Assembly: GCF_002165625.1 (NCBI RefSeq)
Contig: NZ_NGNS01000001.1
Coordinates: forward strand, 248,001-312,000
Origin: Neiella marina
GTDB lineage: Bacteria > Pseudomonadota > Gammaproteobacteria > Enterobacterales > Neiellaceae
DNA length: 64,000 nucleotides
Reading direction: 5' to 3'
The notes under the pieces were generated by a model. It saw nothing but the letters and a program-made list of their open reading frames with translations, ran no database searches and was not told the DNA's origin. The position numbers and the translations under genes are program-made. Below, piece after piece: positions 26,542 to 37,200 of this stretch (its first letter is position 1; each line of letters opens with the position of its first letter).

Positions 26542-28557
26542 TTAAGACTTATTTGCCAGCATTGCTTTGAGATTAGCAATATTGGTTTTTGCCGATTGCT
26601 GGCGTTGTTGTTCACTAGCAACTTTTCGTGCCTCCCATTGCAAGTCATCCTGTGGCAATTCCAACAAGAAGCGGCTTGGCTCTGGTTTAATGGTCTCACC
26701 AAACTGACGGCGGGTTTTACACAAAGTAAACGTCAGTGCCTGTTGCGCTCGGGTAATGCCAACATAAGCGAGGCGACGCTCTTCTTCAATATTGTCTTCA
26801 TCAACACTGGTTTGGTGCGGCAACAAGCCTTCCTCCATGCCCACCATAAAGACAAATGGAAATTCCAGACCTTTCGAAGCATGCAAGGTCATCAGCTGAA
26901 CTTGATCGGCACCATCTTCTGATTCATTGCGCTCCATCATGTCGCGAAGCATCAGTCGATTGACAACTTCCTGCAGGTTCATTGGTTCTTCGAGTTCATC
27001 ACCTTCAAGCATTTCAGTGATCCAGCGATACAACTCAGAAACATTCTTCATCCGCATTTCGGCAGCTTTGGCTGACGCACTGGTTTCATACAACCAGTCC
27101 TCATATCCAATCCCCCGAACCAACTCTCTCACTACATCAGTCGATTCAGAGCGCTCAGCATTGTCACTGAGCTCCACCATCCAACGAGCAAATCGTTGTA
27201 TCTCAGCCCCTGGCTTACCACCAATCACGCTCATCAGGTGATCATCGCACGCCGCCTCATACAGGCTGATTTGCTTTTCGTTAGCGAACAATCCCAGTTT
27301 CTGCAGTGATGTCGGGCCAATGCCACGCTTCGGCACATTGACGATCCGCAAGAATGAATTGTCATCATCGGGATTCACCAACAGCTTGAGATACGCCATC
27401 ATGTCTTTGATTTCTGCACGCGAGAAAAACGACGTGCCACCCGAAATCTTGTACGGCACCCGATTGCGCATCAGCGCCCCTTCAAACACTCGCGATTGAT
27501 GGTTGCCTCGATATAGCAGGGCATAGTCGCGATAACTGGTTTTGTTGAGAAACTTATGCGCCATCAACTCAGAAATCACCCGATCAGCCTCATGTTCTTC
27601 ATCGCTCGCGAATAGCACTTTTAGCGGCACGCCATAGCCCAATTCACTGAACAGTTTTTTGTCGAACACATGGGGGTTATTTTCAATCAGAATGTTGGCC
27701 GCTTTTAAGATCCGGCCACTGGAGCGGTAGTTCTGCTCGAGTTTGATTAAACGCAGGCCCGGAAAGTCCTTTTTCAACAATTCCAAGTTTTGCGGGCGGG
27801 CGCCACGCCATGAGTAAATCGATTGGTCGTCATCGCCGACCACGGTAAATTTGGCATTGTCGCCAACAATAAGCTTTACCAAATCATATTGAGCGGTGTT
27901 GGTATCTTGATATTCGTCCACCAACAAATAACGTATTTTGTCCTGCCAGCGTTGACGAACCTCGGCATTTTGCTTGAGCAATAAACAGGGCAATAGGATC
28001 AGATCATCAAAGTCTAACGCATTGTAGGCGGTCATCTGATCCTGATAGCGCTGATAGAATGTCGCCATCATTTGCTCATGCTCTCCCTGAGCTTGCGCCA
28101 AAGCAGCTTGCGGCGACAACATTTCGTTTTTCCAGTTGGAAATCGCTGAAATCAACTGGCGAATAAGATCTTTATCGTTATCCCACTCATCTTCGGTCAA
28201 TGCCGCTATCAATGCCGTCGCATCATGCTCATCAAACAACGAGAAATTTTCTTTCAGGCCAAGCGTCCGATGTTCGCGCCGAATGATCGTCAGTCCAAGG
28301 GTGTGAAAAGTTGACACCATCAGGCCCCGGGCTTCGGCTTTGCCCAATGTTTGGCTAACCCGTTCGCGCATTTCGCGCGCGGCCTTGTTGGTAAAGGTCA
28401 CCGCGGCGATATTTCTAGCTTTATAGCTACACTGTTGAATCAGGTAAGCAATTTTATTGGTGATAACTCGCGTCTTACCGGAGCCAGCGCCAGCGAGCAC
28501 CAAACAAGGACCAGAAATGTACTCAACAGCTTGTTGTTGACCGGGGTTTAGCTTCAT
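26542..28557 (-). CDS. rep: Rep, ATP-dependent DNA helicase (superfamily 1)
   Basis: The protein has 671 residues (E. coli Rep has 673). The UvrD/Rep motifs are in order: Q motif [11 protein letters not shown], Walker A GAGSGKT (about residues 22-28), [12 protein letters not shown] (Ia), VDEYQDTN (II, Walker B), [13 protein letters not shown] (III), LEQNYRSS (IV), [10 protein letters not shown] (V) and [13 protein letters not shown] (VI). Rep unwinds DNA 3' to 5', helps forks past bound proteins and restarts stalled replication. The C-terminal tail is rich in Gln, as in Rep rather than UvrD. It is transcribed divergently from the efflux operon. Confidence 0.95.
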   Translation of the reverse strand: MKLNPGQQQAVEYISGPCLVLAGAGSGKTRVITNKIAYLIQQCSYKARNIAAVTFTNKAAREMRERVSQTLGKAEARGLMVSTFHTLGLTIIRREHRTLGLKENFSLFDEHDATALIAALTEDEWDNDKDLIRQLISAISNWKNEMLSPQAALAQAQGEHEQMMATFYQRYQDQMTAYNALDFDDLILLPCLLLKQNAEVRQRWQDKIRYLLVDEYQDTNTAQYDLVKLIVGDNAKFTVVGDDDQSIYSWRGARPQNLELLKKDFPGLRLIKLEQNYRSSGRILKAANILIENNPHVFDKKLFSELGYGVPLKVLFASDEEHEADRVISELMAHKFLNKTSYRDYALLYRGNHQSRVFEGALMRNRVPYKISGGTSFFSRAEIKDMMAYLKLLVNPDDDNSFLRIVNVPKRGIGPTSLQKLGLFANEKQISLYEAACDDHLMSVIGGKPGAEIQRFARWMVELSDNAERSESTDVVRELVRGIGYEDWLYETSASAKAAEMRMKNVSELYRWITEMLEGDELEEPMNLQEVVNRLMLRDMMERNESEDGADQVQLMTLHASKGLEFPFVFMVGMEEGLLPHQTSVDEDNIEEERRLAYVGITRAQQALTFTLCKTRRQFGETIKPEPSRFLLELPQDDLQWEARKVASEQQRQQSAKTNIANLKAMLANKS

Positions 28558-28637
28558 GAACGAACCTCAAAATGTAGGGCGGTATTGTAACCCAGCCCAG
28601 CGAGTTATCATGCAAGCAGCGTTAAAAATTAAAAATA

Positions 28638-28694
28638 GTTAATATTAACAATCATTTAACTATGCGATGTACGCATAAACTATATACTTGCGTA
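28638..28694. promoter_or_regulatory. Palindromic operator candidates in front of the RND efflux genes
   Basis: Three symmetric elements cluster 40-100 nt upstream of the adaptor gene: GTTAATATTAAC (28638-28649, perfect), TATGCG-ATGTA-CGCATA (28661-28677, perfect arms), and a further TGCGTA at 28689-28694 that pairs with TACGCA at 28670-28675. A TATATACT stretch between them resembles a -10. Efflux genes are often under TetR- or MarR-type repressors, but no regulator gene is adjacent here. Confidence 0.45.
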
Positions 28695-28734
28695 TCTTTA
28701 ATTGTGCCATCTCAAAATGTTTGGACTTTAGCTC

Positions 28735-29847
28735 ATGAAAAAGTGGTATGCGTGGATGATTGTTCTGGTGATCGCCTTGCTCGGATCGGTCATCGGATTT
28801 AACTTTTTTAAAGCACACATGATCAGCCAATACTTGGCCAATAGCCCTGCACCGACTTTCCCAGTGACCGTCACCAAGGTTTCGCTTCAGGATTATGTGC
28901 CTCGTATTAGCGCATTTGGTTTTATCGAACCTTACCGCGGCGTCACCTTAGCGAGTGAAGAAAACGGCACAGTGCAGTCGATTAGCTTTGAGTCAGGTCA
29001 GCAAGTGGCTCAAAATCAGGTGTTGGTCGTGCTTGATTTGGAAGTCGAGCAAGCCAATTTGGAAGCAGCGTTAGGCCGCATGCCAGCAACTGAGCGACAA
29101 AAAGACCGGATGATTAAGCTGTTCAAGCGAGGCTCGGTATCCGAAGGCGAGAAAGATAGTGCCGTGGCCGAGTACCTGACGCTGAAAGCAGAGATCGAAT
29201 CACTCAAAGCCAGTATTGATCGCCGCACCATCGAAGCACCATTTGATGGCGTCGTCGGTTTACGCAATGTCTATCTCGGCCAGTATTTGCAGTCTGGTGA
29301 TGACATCGTCCGGTTAGAAGATATCTCGACCATGCGGATTCGCTTCACCATTGCCCAAACTGACTTGTCGAAAGTTTTTGTCGGCCAGAAAATTGAAGTC
29401 GACGTCGACAGCTTCCACGAAACCTTTGATGGCCAAATCACCGCTATTGAGCCAGCGGTCGCCTATCAGTCCGGTACCGTGCAAGTGCAAGCCGACATAC
29501 CGAATGATAATGGCAACCTACGCTCAGGCATGTTTGCTCGCGTCGCCATTATCCAGCCAACCATGACCGATCAGATTTTATTGCCGCAAAGTGCGATTAA
29601 CTTCACTTTATACGGCGAAAGCGTCTATGTGCTTGATCGTTCAGGCGGTAACGAAGGCGACATTAGGGCACGCCAAACAACAGTCAAGGTTGCAGGCCGA
29701 CATGGCGATCTGGCATTGATTAGTGAAGGGTTAGCGGCTGGCGAAGAAGTCGTGGTCACCGGTCAGGTACGTCTCTCCAACGGTAGTTTGGTTCGCATCG
29801 TCGAGTCCAATGCATTGGAACTACCCGCCCAACTACCGCGGTTGTAA
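28735..29847 (+). CDS. RND efflux periplasmic adaptor (membrane fusion protein)
   Basis: The protein has 370 residues. It has an N-terminal anchor helix (AWMIVLVIALLGSVIGFNFF), then the HlyD/AcrA order: barrel-sandwich first half (ENGTVQSISFESGQQVAQNQVLVVLD), an alpha-hairpin (about 105-165), barrel-sandwich second half (RRTIEAPFDGVVGLRNVYLGQYLQSGDDIV) and a beta-barrel and membrane-proximal part (PQSAINFTLYGESVYVLD). There is no lipobox, so the anchor is a transmembrane helix. It links the pump at 29860 to an outer membrane channel, which is not encoded here. The pump gene follows after 12 nt. Confidence 0.9.
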   Translation: MKKWYAWMIVLVIALLGSVIGFNFFKAHMISQYLANSPAPTFPVTVTKVSLQDYVPRISAFGFIEPYRGVTLASEENGTVQSISFESGQQVAQNQVLVVLDLEVEQANLEAALGRMPATERQKDRMIKLFKRGSVSEGEKDSAVAEYLTLKAEIESLKASIDRRTIEAPFDGVVGLRNVYLGQYLQSGDDIVRLEDISTMRIRFTIAQTDLSKVFVGQKIEVDVDSFHETFDGQITAIEPAVAYQSGTVQVQADIPNDNGNLRSGMFARVAIIQPTMTDQILLPQSAINFTLYGESVYVLDRSGGNEGDIRARQTTVKVAGRHGDLALISEGLAAGEEVVVTGQVRLSNGSLVRIVESNALELPAQLPRL

Positions 29848-29859
29848 TCGGAGTCTGCC

Positions 29860-32800
29860 ATGCGTTTTACCGATACGTTTATTCGTCGCCCGGTGCTTGC
29901 TGTTTCAATCAGCCTGTTGCTGGTGTTGCTGGGGTTGCAGGCGTTGCGCGATATGCAACTGCGTGAATACCCAGAAATGACCAACACGGTGGTCACAGTC
30001 ACGACCAGCTATTGGGGAGCCAATGCTGACTTAATTCAAGGCTTTATTACCCAGCCGTTGGAACAAGCTATTGCCCAGGCTGACAATGTCGATTTCATGA
30101 CCAGCCAATCATCATTGGGCTCAAGCACCATCACGGTTCAGATGAAACTGAACACGGATCCTAATGCAGCATTGGCAAACATTCTCGCCAAGGTTAATTC
30201 CGTGCGATCGCAGCTGCCCAGTGAAGCAGAAGATCCGGCGGTGGACATGTCAACCGGCTCGTCCACCTCGGTAATCTATATTGCCTTTACCAGTCCAGAA
30301 TTGAATGCCAGTCAAATCAACGACTACTTAGAACGCGTCATTCAACCGCAATTGTTCACTATTCCCGGCGTCGCCAAGGTCAACCTTTATGGCGGCATTA
30401 AGTTCGCTTTGCGGGTCTGGCTTGATCCGCAAAAGATGGCGGCGTTGGATTTAACCGCCACTGAAGTCGCCCAAGTGCTGGAAGCCAATAACTTTCAGTC
30501 TGCCCCTGGCCAGGCCGTTGGAGTGTTTAACCTCTACAACGGCGAAGTGAATTCTCAGGTCACCAGTACCGAAGAACTGGAGCGCATGGTCGTCGCTAGC
30601 CGAGGCGGTTCAGTGATTCGCTTAGCGGATATTGCTGAAGTATCGCTGGAGAAAAGTCGCGATAGCTATCGCGCTATTGCCAATGGCCGCAATGCTGTGG
30701 TGGTGGGGATGGATGCCACGCCTACGGCGAATCCGCTCGACATTACCAAGGATGTCCGAGCTATGATGCCGAATCTGGCAAAAAACCTGCCGGATACGAT
30801 CGAAATGAAGGTGCTGTATGACTCAACGCTCGCCATTGAAGAGTCAATTGATGAAGTCATCCGCACCATCGTTGAAGCTGGCATCATCGTGTTAGTGGTG
30901 ATCACGCTATTTCTTGGTAATTTCCGTGCCGTACTGATCCCGGTGATTACCATACCGCTGTCACTAATTGGCGTTATTATGGTGATGGCCATGTTCGGCT
31001 TCTCACTCAATTTAATGACGCTATTAGCGATGGTATTGGCCATTGGCTTGGTGGTGGATGACGCCATCGTGGTAGTTGAAAACGTCGACCGGCACATCAA
31101 GATGGGCAAAGGACCATTCGAAGCCGCAGTCATCGGTACCCGTGAAATTGCCGTACCGGTTATTGCTATGACCATTACCTTAGGCGCTGTGTATGCCCCG
31201 ATTGCGCTAATGGGAGGAGTCACCGGCTCGCTATTTGCCGAATTTGCCCTAACCCTAGCCGGTTCGGTGTTTATTTCTGGCATCGTGGCATTAACCCTGT
31301 CACCGATGATGTGCTCCAAATTGCTGCAACCCCATACTGAGCCGAATCGTTTTGAGCAAGGGGTTGAGCGCGTACTGAACGCAGTGAACCGAAGCTATGA
31401 TCGCTGGCTACGAGCGGTGCTGGATCATCGTCCCGTGGTGGTAGTGTTTGCCGCCTTAGTGTTCCTCAGCTTGCCGTTGCTGTTTCGATTTATTCCGTCC
31501 GAGCTGGCGCCGAGTGAGGATAAGGGCGGCTTTATGATGATGGGTAAAGCGCCGGCAACAGCCAACCTTGACTATATCCAGAATCATGCCCAAGAGACCG
31601 CTGAGAAGGTCGCTGAACTTGATGCCGTAGATTCTTGGCTTGCCTTTTCCGGTGTACCGCAGTCGAACATGGCAATGGGTATTATGAATCTAAAAACGTG
31701 GTCGCAACGGGAGGACTCACAAGCCGAAGTGATCAAGCAAACCTCGGGGATGATTGCTGACTCTGCCGGTTTAGCCATTTCCGCATTCTCATTCCCAGAG
31801 TTGCCGGGAGCCTCAAGTGGCCTGCCAGTGCAAATGGTGATTAGCACACCCAATAGCTTCGAGAGCTTGTTTGAAGTTGCCAGCCAGATGTATGAGCAGA
31901 TAAAGGTGAGCCCCTATTTCGTCTATAGCGAGATGGATTTGGCATACGACTCGGCGACCATGAAAATCAAAATCGATCGCGACAAAGCTGGCGCTTATGG
32001 CATTACCATGCAAGACATTGGCTTAACGTTATCGACCTTAATGAGCGATGGTTACATCAATCGAGTGGATCTCGATGGCCGTGGCTATGAAGTCATTACC
32101 CAAGTACCTCGCGAGCTCAGGCTCAACCCAGAATCAACAGCCAGCTACTATGTTCGTGCAGCCAACGGCCAGGCCGTGCCTCTATCTGAGTTGATTACCA
32201 TTGACGTCAAGGGGCAACCTCGCTCACTGCCACATTTCAATCAACTCAATTCGGCGACTATAGGTGGTGTCGCAATGCCTGGCTCATCAATGGGCGATGT
32301 CGTCAGTTACCTCGATCAACTTGCCGCCGAGCAGTTACCAACGGGCTATCAATACGACTACCTCGGTGAATCTCGCCAATATGTGGAAGAGGGCGCAGCC
32401 TTGTATGAGACCTTTTTGTTGGCGCTGGCAATCATTTTCTTAGTGCTTGCGAGTCAATTCGAAAGTCTCCGTGATCCTTTAGTCATTCTGGTATCAGTGC
32501 CACTGGCTGTCTGTGGCGCCCTAATCGCCATGGCGTGGGGCTTAAGTACCATGAACATCTACGCTCAAGTCGGTTTGGTCACCCTGATTGGCCTGATAAC
32601 CAAACACGGTATTTTGATCTGCGAAGTGGCCAAAGAAGCACAGCTACATCATGGCAAAAACCGTGTCGAGGCAGTGATTGAAGCGGCAAGCATTCGTTTG
32701 CGCGCCATTTTGATGACCACACTATCTATGGTCGCGGGGTTGATCCCATTGCTCATGGCTTCAGGTGCAGGTGCGGTAAGTCGATTTAGTATTGGCTTGG

Positions 32801-32925
32801 TGATCGTTGCTGGGTTAATGATTGGTACCATTTTTACCTTGTTTGTGTTGCCGGTTATCTACACCTTTCTGGCTTCTGAACATAAACCACTGGCGCCTTT
32901 GCCTGATGCCGCAAATTCGCCTTAA
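29860..32925 (+). CDS. RND-family multidrug efflux pump (HAE-1, AcrB/MexI type)
   Basis: The protein has 1021 residues with the 12-helix AcrB layout: an N-terminal helix (RRPVLAVSISLLLVLLGLQAL), a large periplasmic loop, helices 2-6, a long inner segment, a second periplasmic loop and helices 8-12. Helix 4 carries the proton-relay pair in GLVVDDAIVVVENVDRH, and helix 10 includes the LVTLIGLITKHGILICEVAKEA segment. Substrate range is not readable; similarity to MexI/VexH-like pumps suggests hydrophobic drugs, detergents or signals. It forms a bicistronic operon with the adaptor and lacks an outer membrane factor, so it probably uses a TolC encoded elsewhere. Confidence 0.92.
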   Translation: MRFTDTFIRRPVLAVSISLLLVLLGLQALRDMQLREYPEMTNTVVTVTTSYWGANADLIQGFITQPLEQAIAQADNVDFMTSQSSLGSSTITVQMKLNTDPNAALANILAKVNSVRSQLPSEAEDPAVDMSTGSSTSVIYIAFTSPELNASQINDYLERVIQPQLFTIPGVAKVNLYGGIKFALRVWLDPQKMAALDLTATEVAQVLEANNFQSAPGQAVGVFNLYNGEVNSQVTSTEELERMVVASRGGSVIRLADIAEVSLEKSRDSYRAIANGRNAVVVGMDATPTANPLDITKDVRAMMPNLAKNLPDTIEMKVLYDSTLAIEESIDEVIRTIVEAGIIVLVVITLFLGNFRAVLIPVITIPLSLIGVIMVMAMFGFSLNLMTLLAMVLAIGLVVDDAIVVVENVDRHIKMGKGPFEAAVIGTREIAVPVIAMTITLGAVYAPIALMGGVTGSLFAEFALTLAGSVFISGIVALTLSPMMCSKLLQPHTEPNRFEQGVERVLNAVNRSYDRWLRAVLDHRPVVVVFAALVFLSLPLLFRFIPSELAPSEDKGGFMMMGKAPATANLDYIQNHAQETAEKVAELDAVDSWLAFSGVPQSNMAMGIMNLKTWSQREDSQAEVIKQTSGMIADSAGLAISAFSFPELPGASSGLPVQMVISTPNSFESLFEVASQMYEQIKVSPYFVYSEMDLAYDSATMKIKIDRDKAGAYGITMQDIGLTLSTLMSDGYINRVDLDGRGYEVITQVPRELRLNPESTASYYVRAANGQAVPLSELITIDVKGQPRSLPHFNQLNSATIGGVAMPGSSMGDVVSYLDQLAAEQLPTGYQYDYLGESRQYVEEGAALYETFLLALAIIFLVLASQFESLRDPLVILVSVPLAVCGALIAMAWGLSTMNIYAQVGLVTLIGLITKHGILICEVAKEAQLHHGKNRVEAVIEAASIRLRAILMTTLSMVAGLIPLLMASGAGAVSRFSIGLVIVAGLMIGTIFTLFVLPVIYTFLASEHKPLAPLPDAANSP

Positions 32926-32935
32926 ATCGGTTAGA

Positions 32936-32953
32936 CCCAGCGGTTCCGCTGGG
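32936..32953 (+). other. Short hairpin downstream of the efflux operon
   Basis: CCCAGCGG-TT-CCGCTGGG has perfect 8-bp arms but no T-run after it, so it is a weak or Rho-assisted stop at best. It begins 11 nt after the pump stop codon. Confidence 0.5.
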
Positions 32954-33009
32954 CCGTCCGAGGCGCTACAATGCCTGCTGAAAATGGCGCCTAACCGAAG
33001 GAATACGGC

Positions 33010-33264
33010 ATGATTAATCCATCAAAACTCGAAGAAATCGCTCGGCAAATCGCCGAATCTATGCCTTCTGGCGTCAAGCAATTCGCTGGTGACGTGGAAA
33101 AGCAGGCGAAAACCGTATTACAGGCTCAGCTCAGCAAGCTCGATCTCGTCACCCGAGAGGAGTTTGATGTACAAAATCGCGTGCTATTAAAAACTCGACA
33201 AAAATTAGAGCAACTTGAGGCCACCGTTGCTGAGATGGAGGCTACACTAAAAGCCAAGGATTAA
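33010..33264 (+). CDS. ubiK: UbiK, ubiquinone biosynthesis accessory factor (BMFP domain)
   Basis: The protein has 84 residues, the usual UbiK length. The N-terminal part has LEEIARQIAESMPSGVKQF, and the C-terminal half (LVTREEFDVQNRVLLKTRQKLEQLEATVAEMEATL) is the coiled coil that trimerises the protein. UbiK (formerly YqiC) works with UbiJ in the soluble complex that makes ubiquinone under aerobic conditions. Other ubi genes lie at the left end of this window. Confidence 0.92.
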   Translation: MINPSKLEEIARQIAESMPSGVKQFAGDVEKQAKTVLQAQLSKLDLVTREEFDVQNRVLLKTRQKLEQLEATVAEMEATLKAKD

Positions 33265-33291
33265 TACCAATCCGCCAGCAAGGGATGCGAT

Positions 33292-34152
33292 ATGAAGTGG
33301 CTTGCGGACAACGCCCGTTTCACTCTGCTCTATAAACATCTATCAAACCGCGCCAGTGCCAACGAAACTGAAATTCCCAAGCACTGGCAGGCGAAGTTAG
33401 CGGCCGAACTAGACCAAGCGAACAAGCAAGCTTGGCGACAGCGCAACGGCCGACAAAAACTACTACACCTCTGTGAAAAACACAGTCAATTTGGCGCTGC
33501 GGGTCTACAACCGAGGCACTGGTTGCGCGCTTTGCGCTACCTTGAACGGTACCCAGTGAAATTTGGCCATGTGATCATTATTGCCATTTTGTTGCTTGGC
33601 ATTACCTTGATTCACACTGATTATTTGTTGCTTGAGGTCAATCGCCAATTCGAAGCAGAATCCCAGGCGATGCCAACACTCAGTCATTGGTTGTTAAATA
33701 ACGGTATGCTCATCGCATACTTACTCGTAGCGCTGGCCATTGCCATCAGCATCGGCCTGAAGCTCCAATACCAGACCTTGATTCGAGGCTTGCGCGGACT
33801 CAATTTGCACAGTCATTGGCTCGGCCCTTATTCGGTCTCACATATGAATACCGCCGTCAGTATCTTCCTGCTCAGTAAGCTGCCGCAGCCAGAATTGGCG
33901 AACCATTTAGCGCCTCAAGATCAAAAACGCATTCAACAATTGAGTCATCAACACGAATTGAGTTTTATGGCGCAGGATAAAGACTGTGCCGAACTATTGC
34001 TCCATCAACATGTTCATGCCGCACTGCATGCCAACACTCGATTGCAAAAAGTACTTGCCTACGTTAGCTATCTGCTGATGGCGGCATGGTTTTGCACCCT
34101 GATGCTAGGAATGTCACAAGCGTTTCTCGATTGGGGCAAGCTCGGATTGTAA
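33292..34152 (+). CDS. Membrane protein of unknown function with a possible T2SF (GspF)-like core
   Basis: The protein has 286 residues, with a good ribosome site (AAGGGATG). It has a basic N-terminal cytoplasmic region (about 1-95), a membrane segment (VIIIAILLLGITLIHTDYLL), an acidic loop (EVNRQFEAESQAMPTLSHWLLNN), a second segment (GMLIAYLLVALAIAISIGLKL), a cytoplasmic part and a third segment near the C-terminus (VLAYVSYLLMAAWFCTLMLGMSQAF). The order helix, loop with a PxLSxWLLN-like word, helix and late third helix resembles half of a type II secretion F domain. The match is weak and no secretion genes are near. It follows ubiK by 27 nt and may be co-transcribed. Confidence 0.6.
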   Translation: MKWLADNARFTLLYKHLSNRASANETEIPKHWQAKLAAELDQANKQAWRQRNGRQKLLHLCEKHSQFGAAGLQPRHWLRALRYLERYPVKFGHVIIIAILLLGITLIHTDYLLLEVNRQFEAESQAMPTLSHWLLNNGMLIAYLLVALAIAISIGLKLQYQTLIRGLRGLNLHSHWLGPYSVSHMNTAVSIFLLSKLPQPELANHLAPQDQKRIQQLSHQHELSFMAQDKDCAELLLHQHVHAALHANTRLQKVLAYVSYLLMAAWFCTLMLGMSQAFLDWGKLGL

Positions 34153-34198
34153 ATCAGGCGCTATTTCCCCAGGCCACCGTTTGCCGCTTCTCAATAAG

Positions 34199-34231
34199 CA
34201 AAAATGCCACTCACCCTAGGGTAAGTGGCAT
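34199..34231 (-). terminator. Rho-independent terminator of the mannanase gene
   Basis: On the minus strand the stem ATGCCACTTACCC - TA - GGGTGAGTGGCAT (one A-C mismatch) is followed by TTTTTGC. It starts about 20 nt after the mannanase stop codon. Confidence 0.88.
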
Positions 34232-34251
34232 CAATTGAAGCTCGTGGAGTT

Positions 34252-37200
34252 TTACTGACCAATCAGGCTCTGATACTGACTAGAATACCCTTTGATGATG
34301 TCACACACTGGTTGGTGAAGCTCAAGGTTAATGGTGTTACCTTCAACGTTCAGACCCGGTGCTCCCAAGCCGGTAATTGCCAGTTCACTGTCATCAATGG
34401 TGCAATAGAACTGGAATCCGTCGTTGTTGGCTGACCAGCCACCGGAGTATTCACCATAAGGACCGCTGCACCACTGGCAATCCCCTTCCAAGCCGTTACC
34501 CCATTCAAGGCCACTGAGCTGCCAACTGAGCATGCCACCAATGGCATCTCGGTTTTGCCATGCCAGCGCATACCAGTCTGCAAACACTTGGGTACGTTTA
34601 GCCAAACCGTCAGCAATAGTTGCAGTAACATAAGCAGCTCCTTCAGGCGCATTGTCTGGACGCTTAACATTGGCCGGCCAGCTGAACTCACCAAGGTAGG
34701 CTGGTTTGTTCAAATCGCGGGCTAAATCGGCCAACTGGCTGATGTTGTCAAGCGTTTGCTGATCGGTCATGTTCCACCACGTTGGATACAGGTGAGCGCT
34801 AATTGCATCAATATCCGGGTGGTCGTTCAGGGCTTTCAAGGCTGCATAGCTATCACCGCTGCCATTGAAGTCAAACGATGACTCCATACCAATAGAAATC
34901 AATTGCTGTGGTGCTTCTGAACGAATGTGCGAAGCAATGTCATCAACCCAGTCGGTGAAACCGCTGGCAATGCGTGGCTCGTTCGCCAGTTCCCACATCA
35001 TGATGGTTGCATCTTCGTTGTACTTTAAACCGGTGATCTCGTTGGTGTGGTTCAACAAATTGCTGATAAAGGCCTTAAATTGCGCCCGACCAGTCAGATC
35101 GGAGTAGTTACCATAATCGGCAATGCGACCAAAGTAGTCCCACTCATCAGCCAAGCTCAACACTAACTTCATATTGTACTGGGCGGCCAACGCCACATAG
35201 TTGTCAAACAGTTCAAAACTGCGGTCGATAATGGCTTGCTCAGCGGCTGTTCTCTCAGCAGCAGATTTTGACAAGATAAAGCTGTCGCCACTTTGCTGGT
35301 TGATGCAGACGCCATCGTGAGTGCCTTCATCGTTACAGAACATCCAGGTACGAATCGTGTTCAATCCCAACGCTTCGGCACGTTTAAACACATCCTCGGC
35401 CATGGCTTCTGGTTTATACATCAGATAGAACTGGTTGGTACCATTGAAATACCAAGGCTGTCCATCCAAGGTAAACTGTGAGCCGTTAGTCTGAACAAAG
35501 CTACCGGTTTGCTTTTCACCGACAAAGACGCCAACTGAATCGATAATGCTGGTGCCATCGATGCTCAAGTTCACTCGATAGAAACCATCTTCAGCAACGT
35601 TAATCAGCAATGGGCTAGTACCACTGTAGCTCACCTTATCGCCACCATTAACCTGATAGCTAATCGCACCCGAACCGCCTAGCTCATAGTCAATGCGAAT
35701 CGCCTGACCACTGGGCAATTCAGCACCCGCCGCTGGCGAGGTAATGGCTAAATTACCAAGGTAGGCGACTTCTGCTCCAGTTAAATGGACATAGCCCCAA
35801 TGAGTATTGGTGTTTTCAACACGAATACCCGCGCTATGGTTTCCGACTTCAAGGTAGGAGTCGAGAGTCACCACATGGCTGCCATTTGCCGGTGAGGTGA
35901 ATTCTTTCTTCACGCCATTTAAGAAGGCTTGGTTGACTCGATTGTCACTGGTCGGGTTCGTCACCATCAGAGAGACACGGTATTGACCCGGCTCGGTGAC
36001 AGAGAAGTCCCAACCGGCGGCAGACCCAGCAGCTGAATTTTCGATTTGGATATAATCAGCTTCAATGGTCACTGGCTGGGATGTCACAGACGAGTTTGCC
36101 GCATCGGCTATCGCCAGCTCAGTAACTTCTGTTCCAACTTCAGAACCTCCGCCGCCAGTTTCACCACCACCGCCGGTTTCGCCGCCGCCACCAGTTTCAC
36201 CACCACCGCCGGTTTCACCGCCGCCGCCAGTCTCGCCGCCACCGGTACCGCCTTCGGCAAAGTACTCAGGGTCAATCGCGATTACCGTGTTCTGAATACC
36301 GTAGGTGGAGTTGACGATGTCTTGGCCATGCTGAGTTAGCTCGTAGGCCGTGTAAGACCAAGACATATCGAGCATTTCCTGACCACTGCCGTTGCCACGC
36401 CAAGACCACGCAACCCAGCCCAAGTCATTGGATTGTGCTTGTTCCATGATCCGGAAGTGATCGGTTGTTTTACCGCCGGCATAGTGATTATTGCGACCAA
36501 ATTCACCAATGATAACTGGCAACTCTAGACCTAACAGGTAATTGATTCGGCTGTCCACCTCGCCGGTTGTTGACCACTCATAGTAGCCATGCACGGAAAA
36601 AATCGTGTTGCCCAGCGAATCGGCGGCAAGCACATCGGCAGCGCCGTCGAAATAGTATGGGTTATGGCCCCAATCCCCCGCATCAATAACCAAAGGTACA
36701 TCAATGCCACCTTCTCGCAGCTTCTGCACCGCGGTGATGTATGTATCGCGCCATACGGAGGCATTTTGGCCCCACTCATTGGCAATATTGATCATTAAGT
36801 AGGGTTTGTACTTGTCATCACGAACCACATCACCCCAGATCTCAAGCCACTTACTAACTGCATCGCGATTGGATGCATCGCCATCGTAAATCGCTTTTGG
36901 ATCACTACCACCGGTGATCATGTAGTAGTTGTTGCTGTCTTCCCAGAACATTGGCATGGCGATCATATCGTGGGCAATGATCTCATCGAGCGCCGCTCGC
37001 AACTGCGCAGCGGTGGTATCATCGCGCAACTGCAAGCGAACCACGTTGGCGCCAGTTTCGGCGATCATGGCAATGGATGGGAACTTCGTGTCCGGGTCAT
37101 CACCATACTGGAGGTTGACTCCGCGCATAATAAAGCGTGAGCCATCGGCTAAGTAAATATCATCGCCATCGACATAGATGGTCTCAGCAGTGATTGCTTG

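Noticed and set aside
30666-31319. Open frame of 217 codons on the minus strand inside the RND pump gene
   Set aside because: It is a low-complexity shadow (rich in Thr, Met, Ile, Ser) of the pump frame with no start context or domain.
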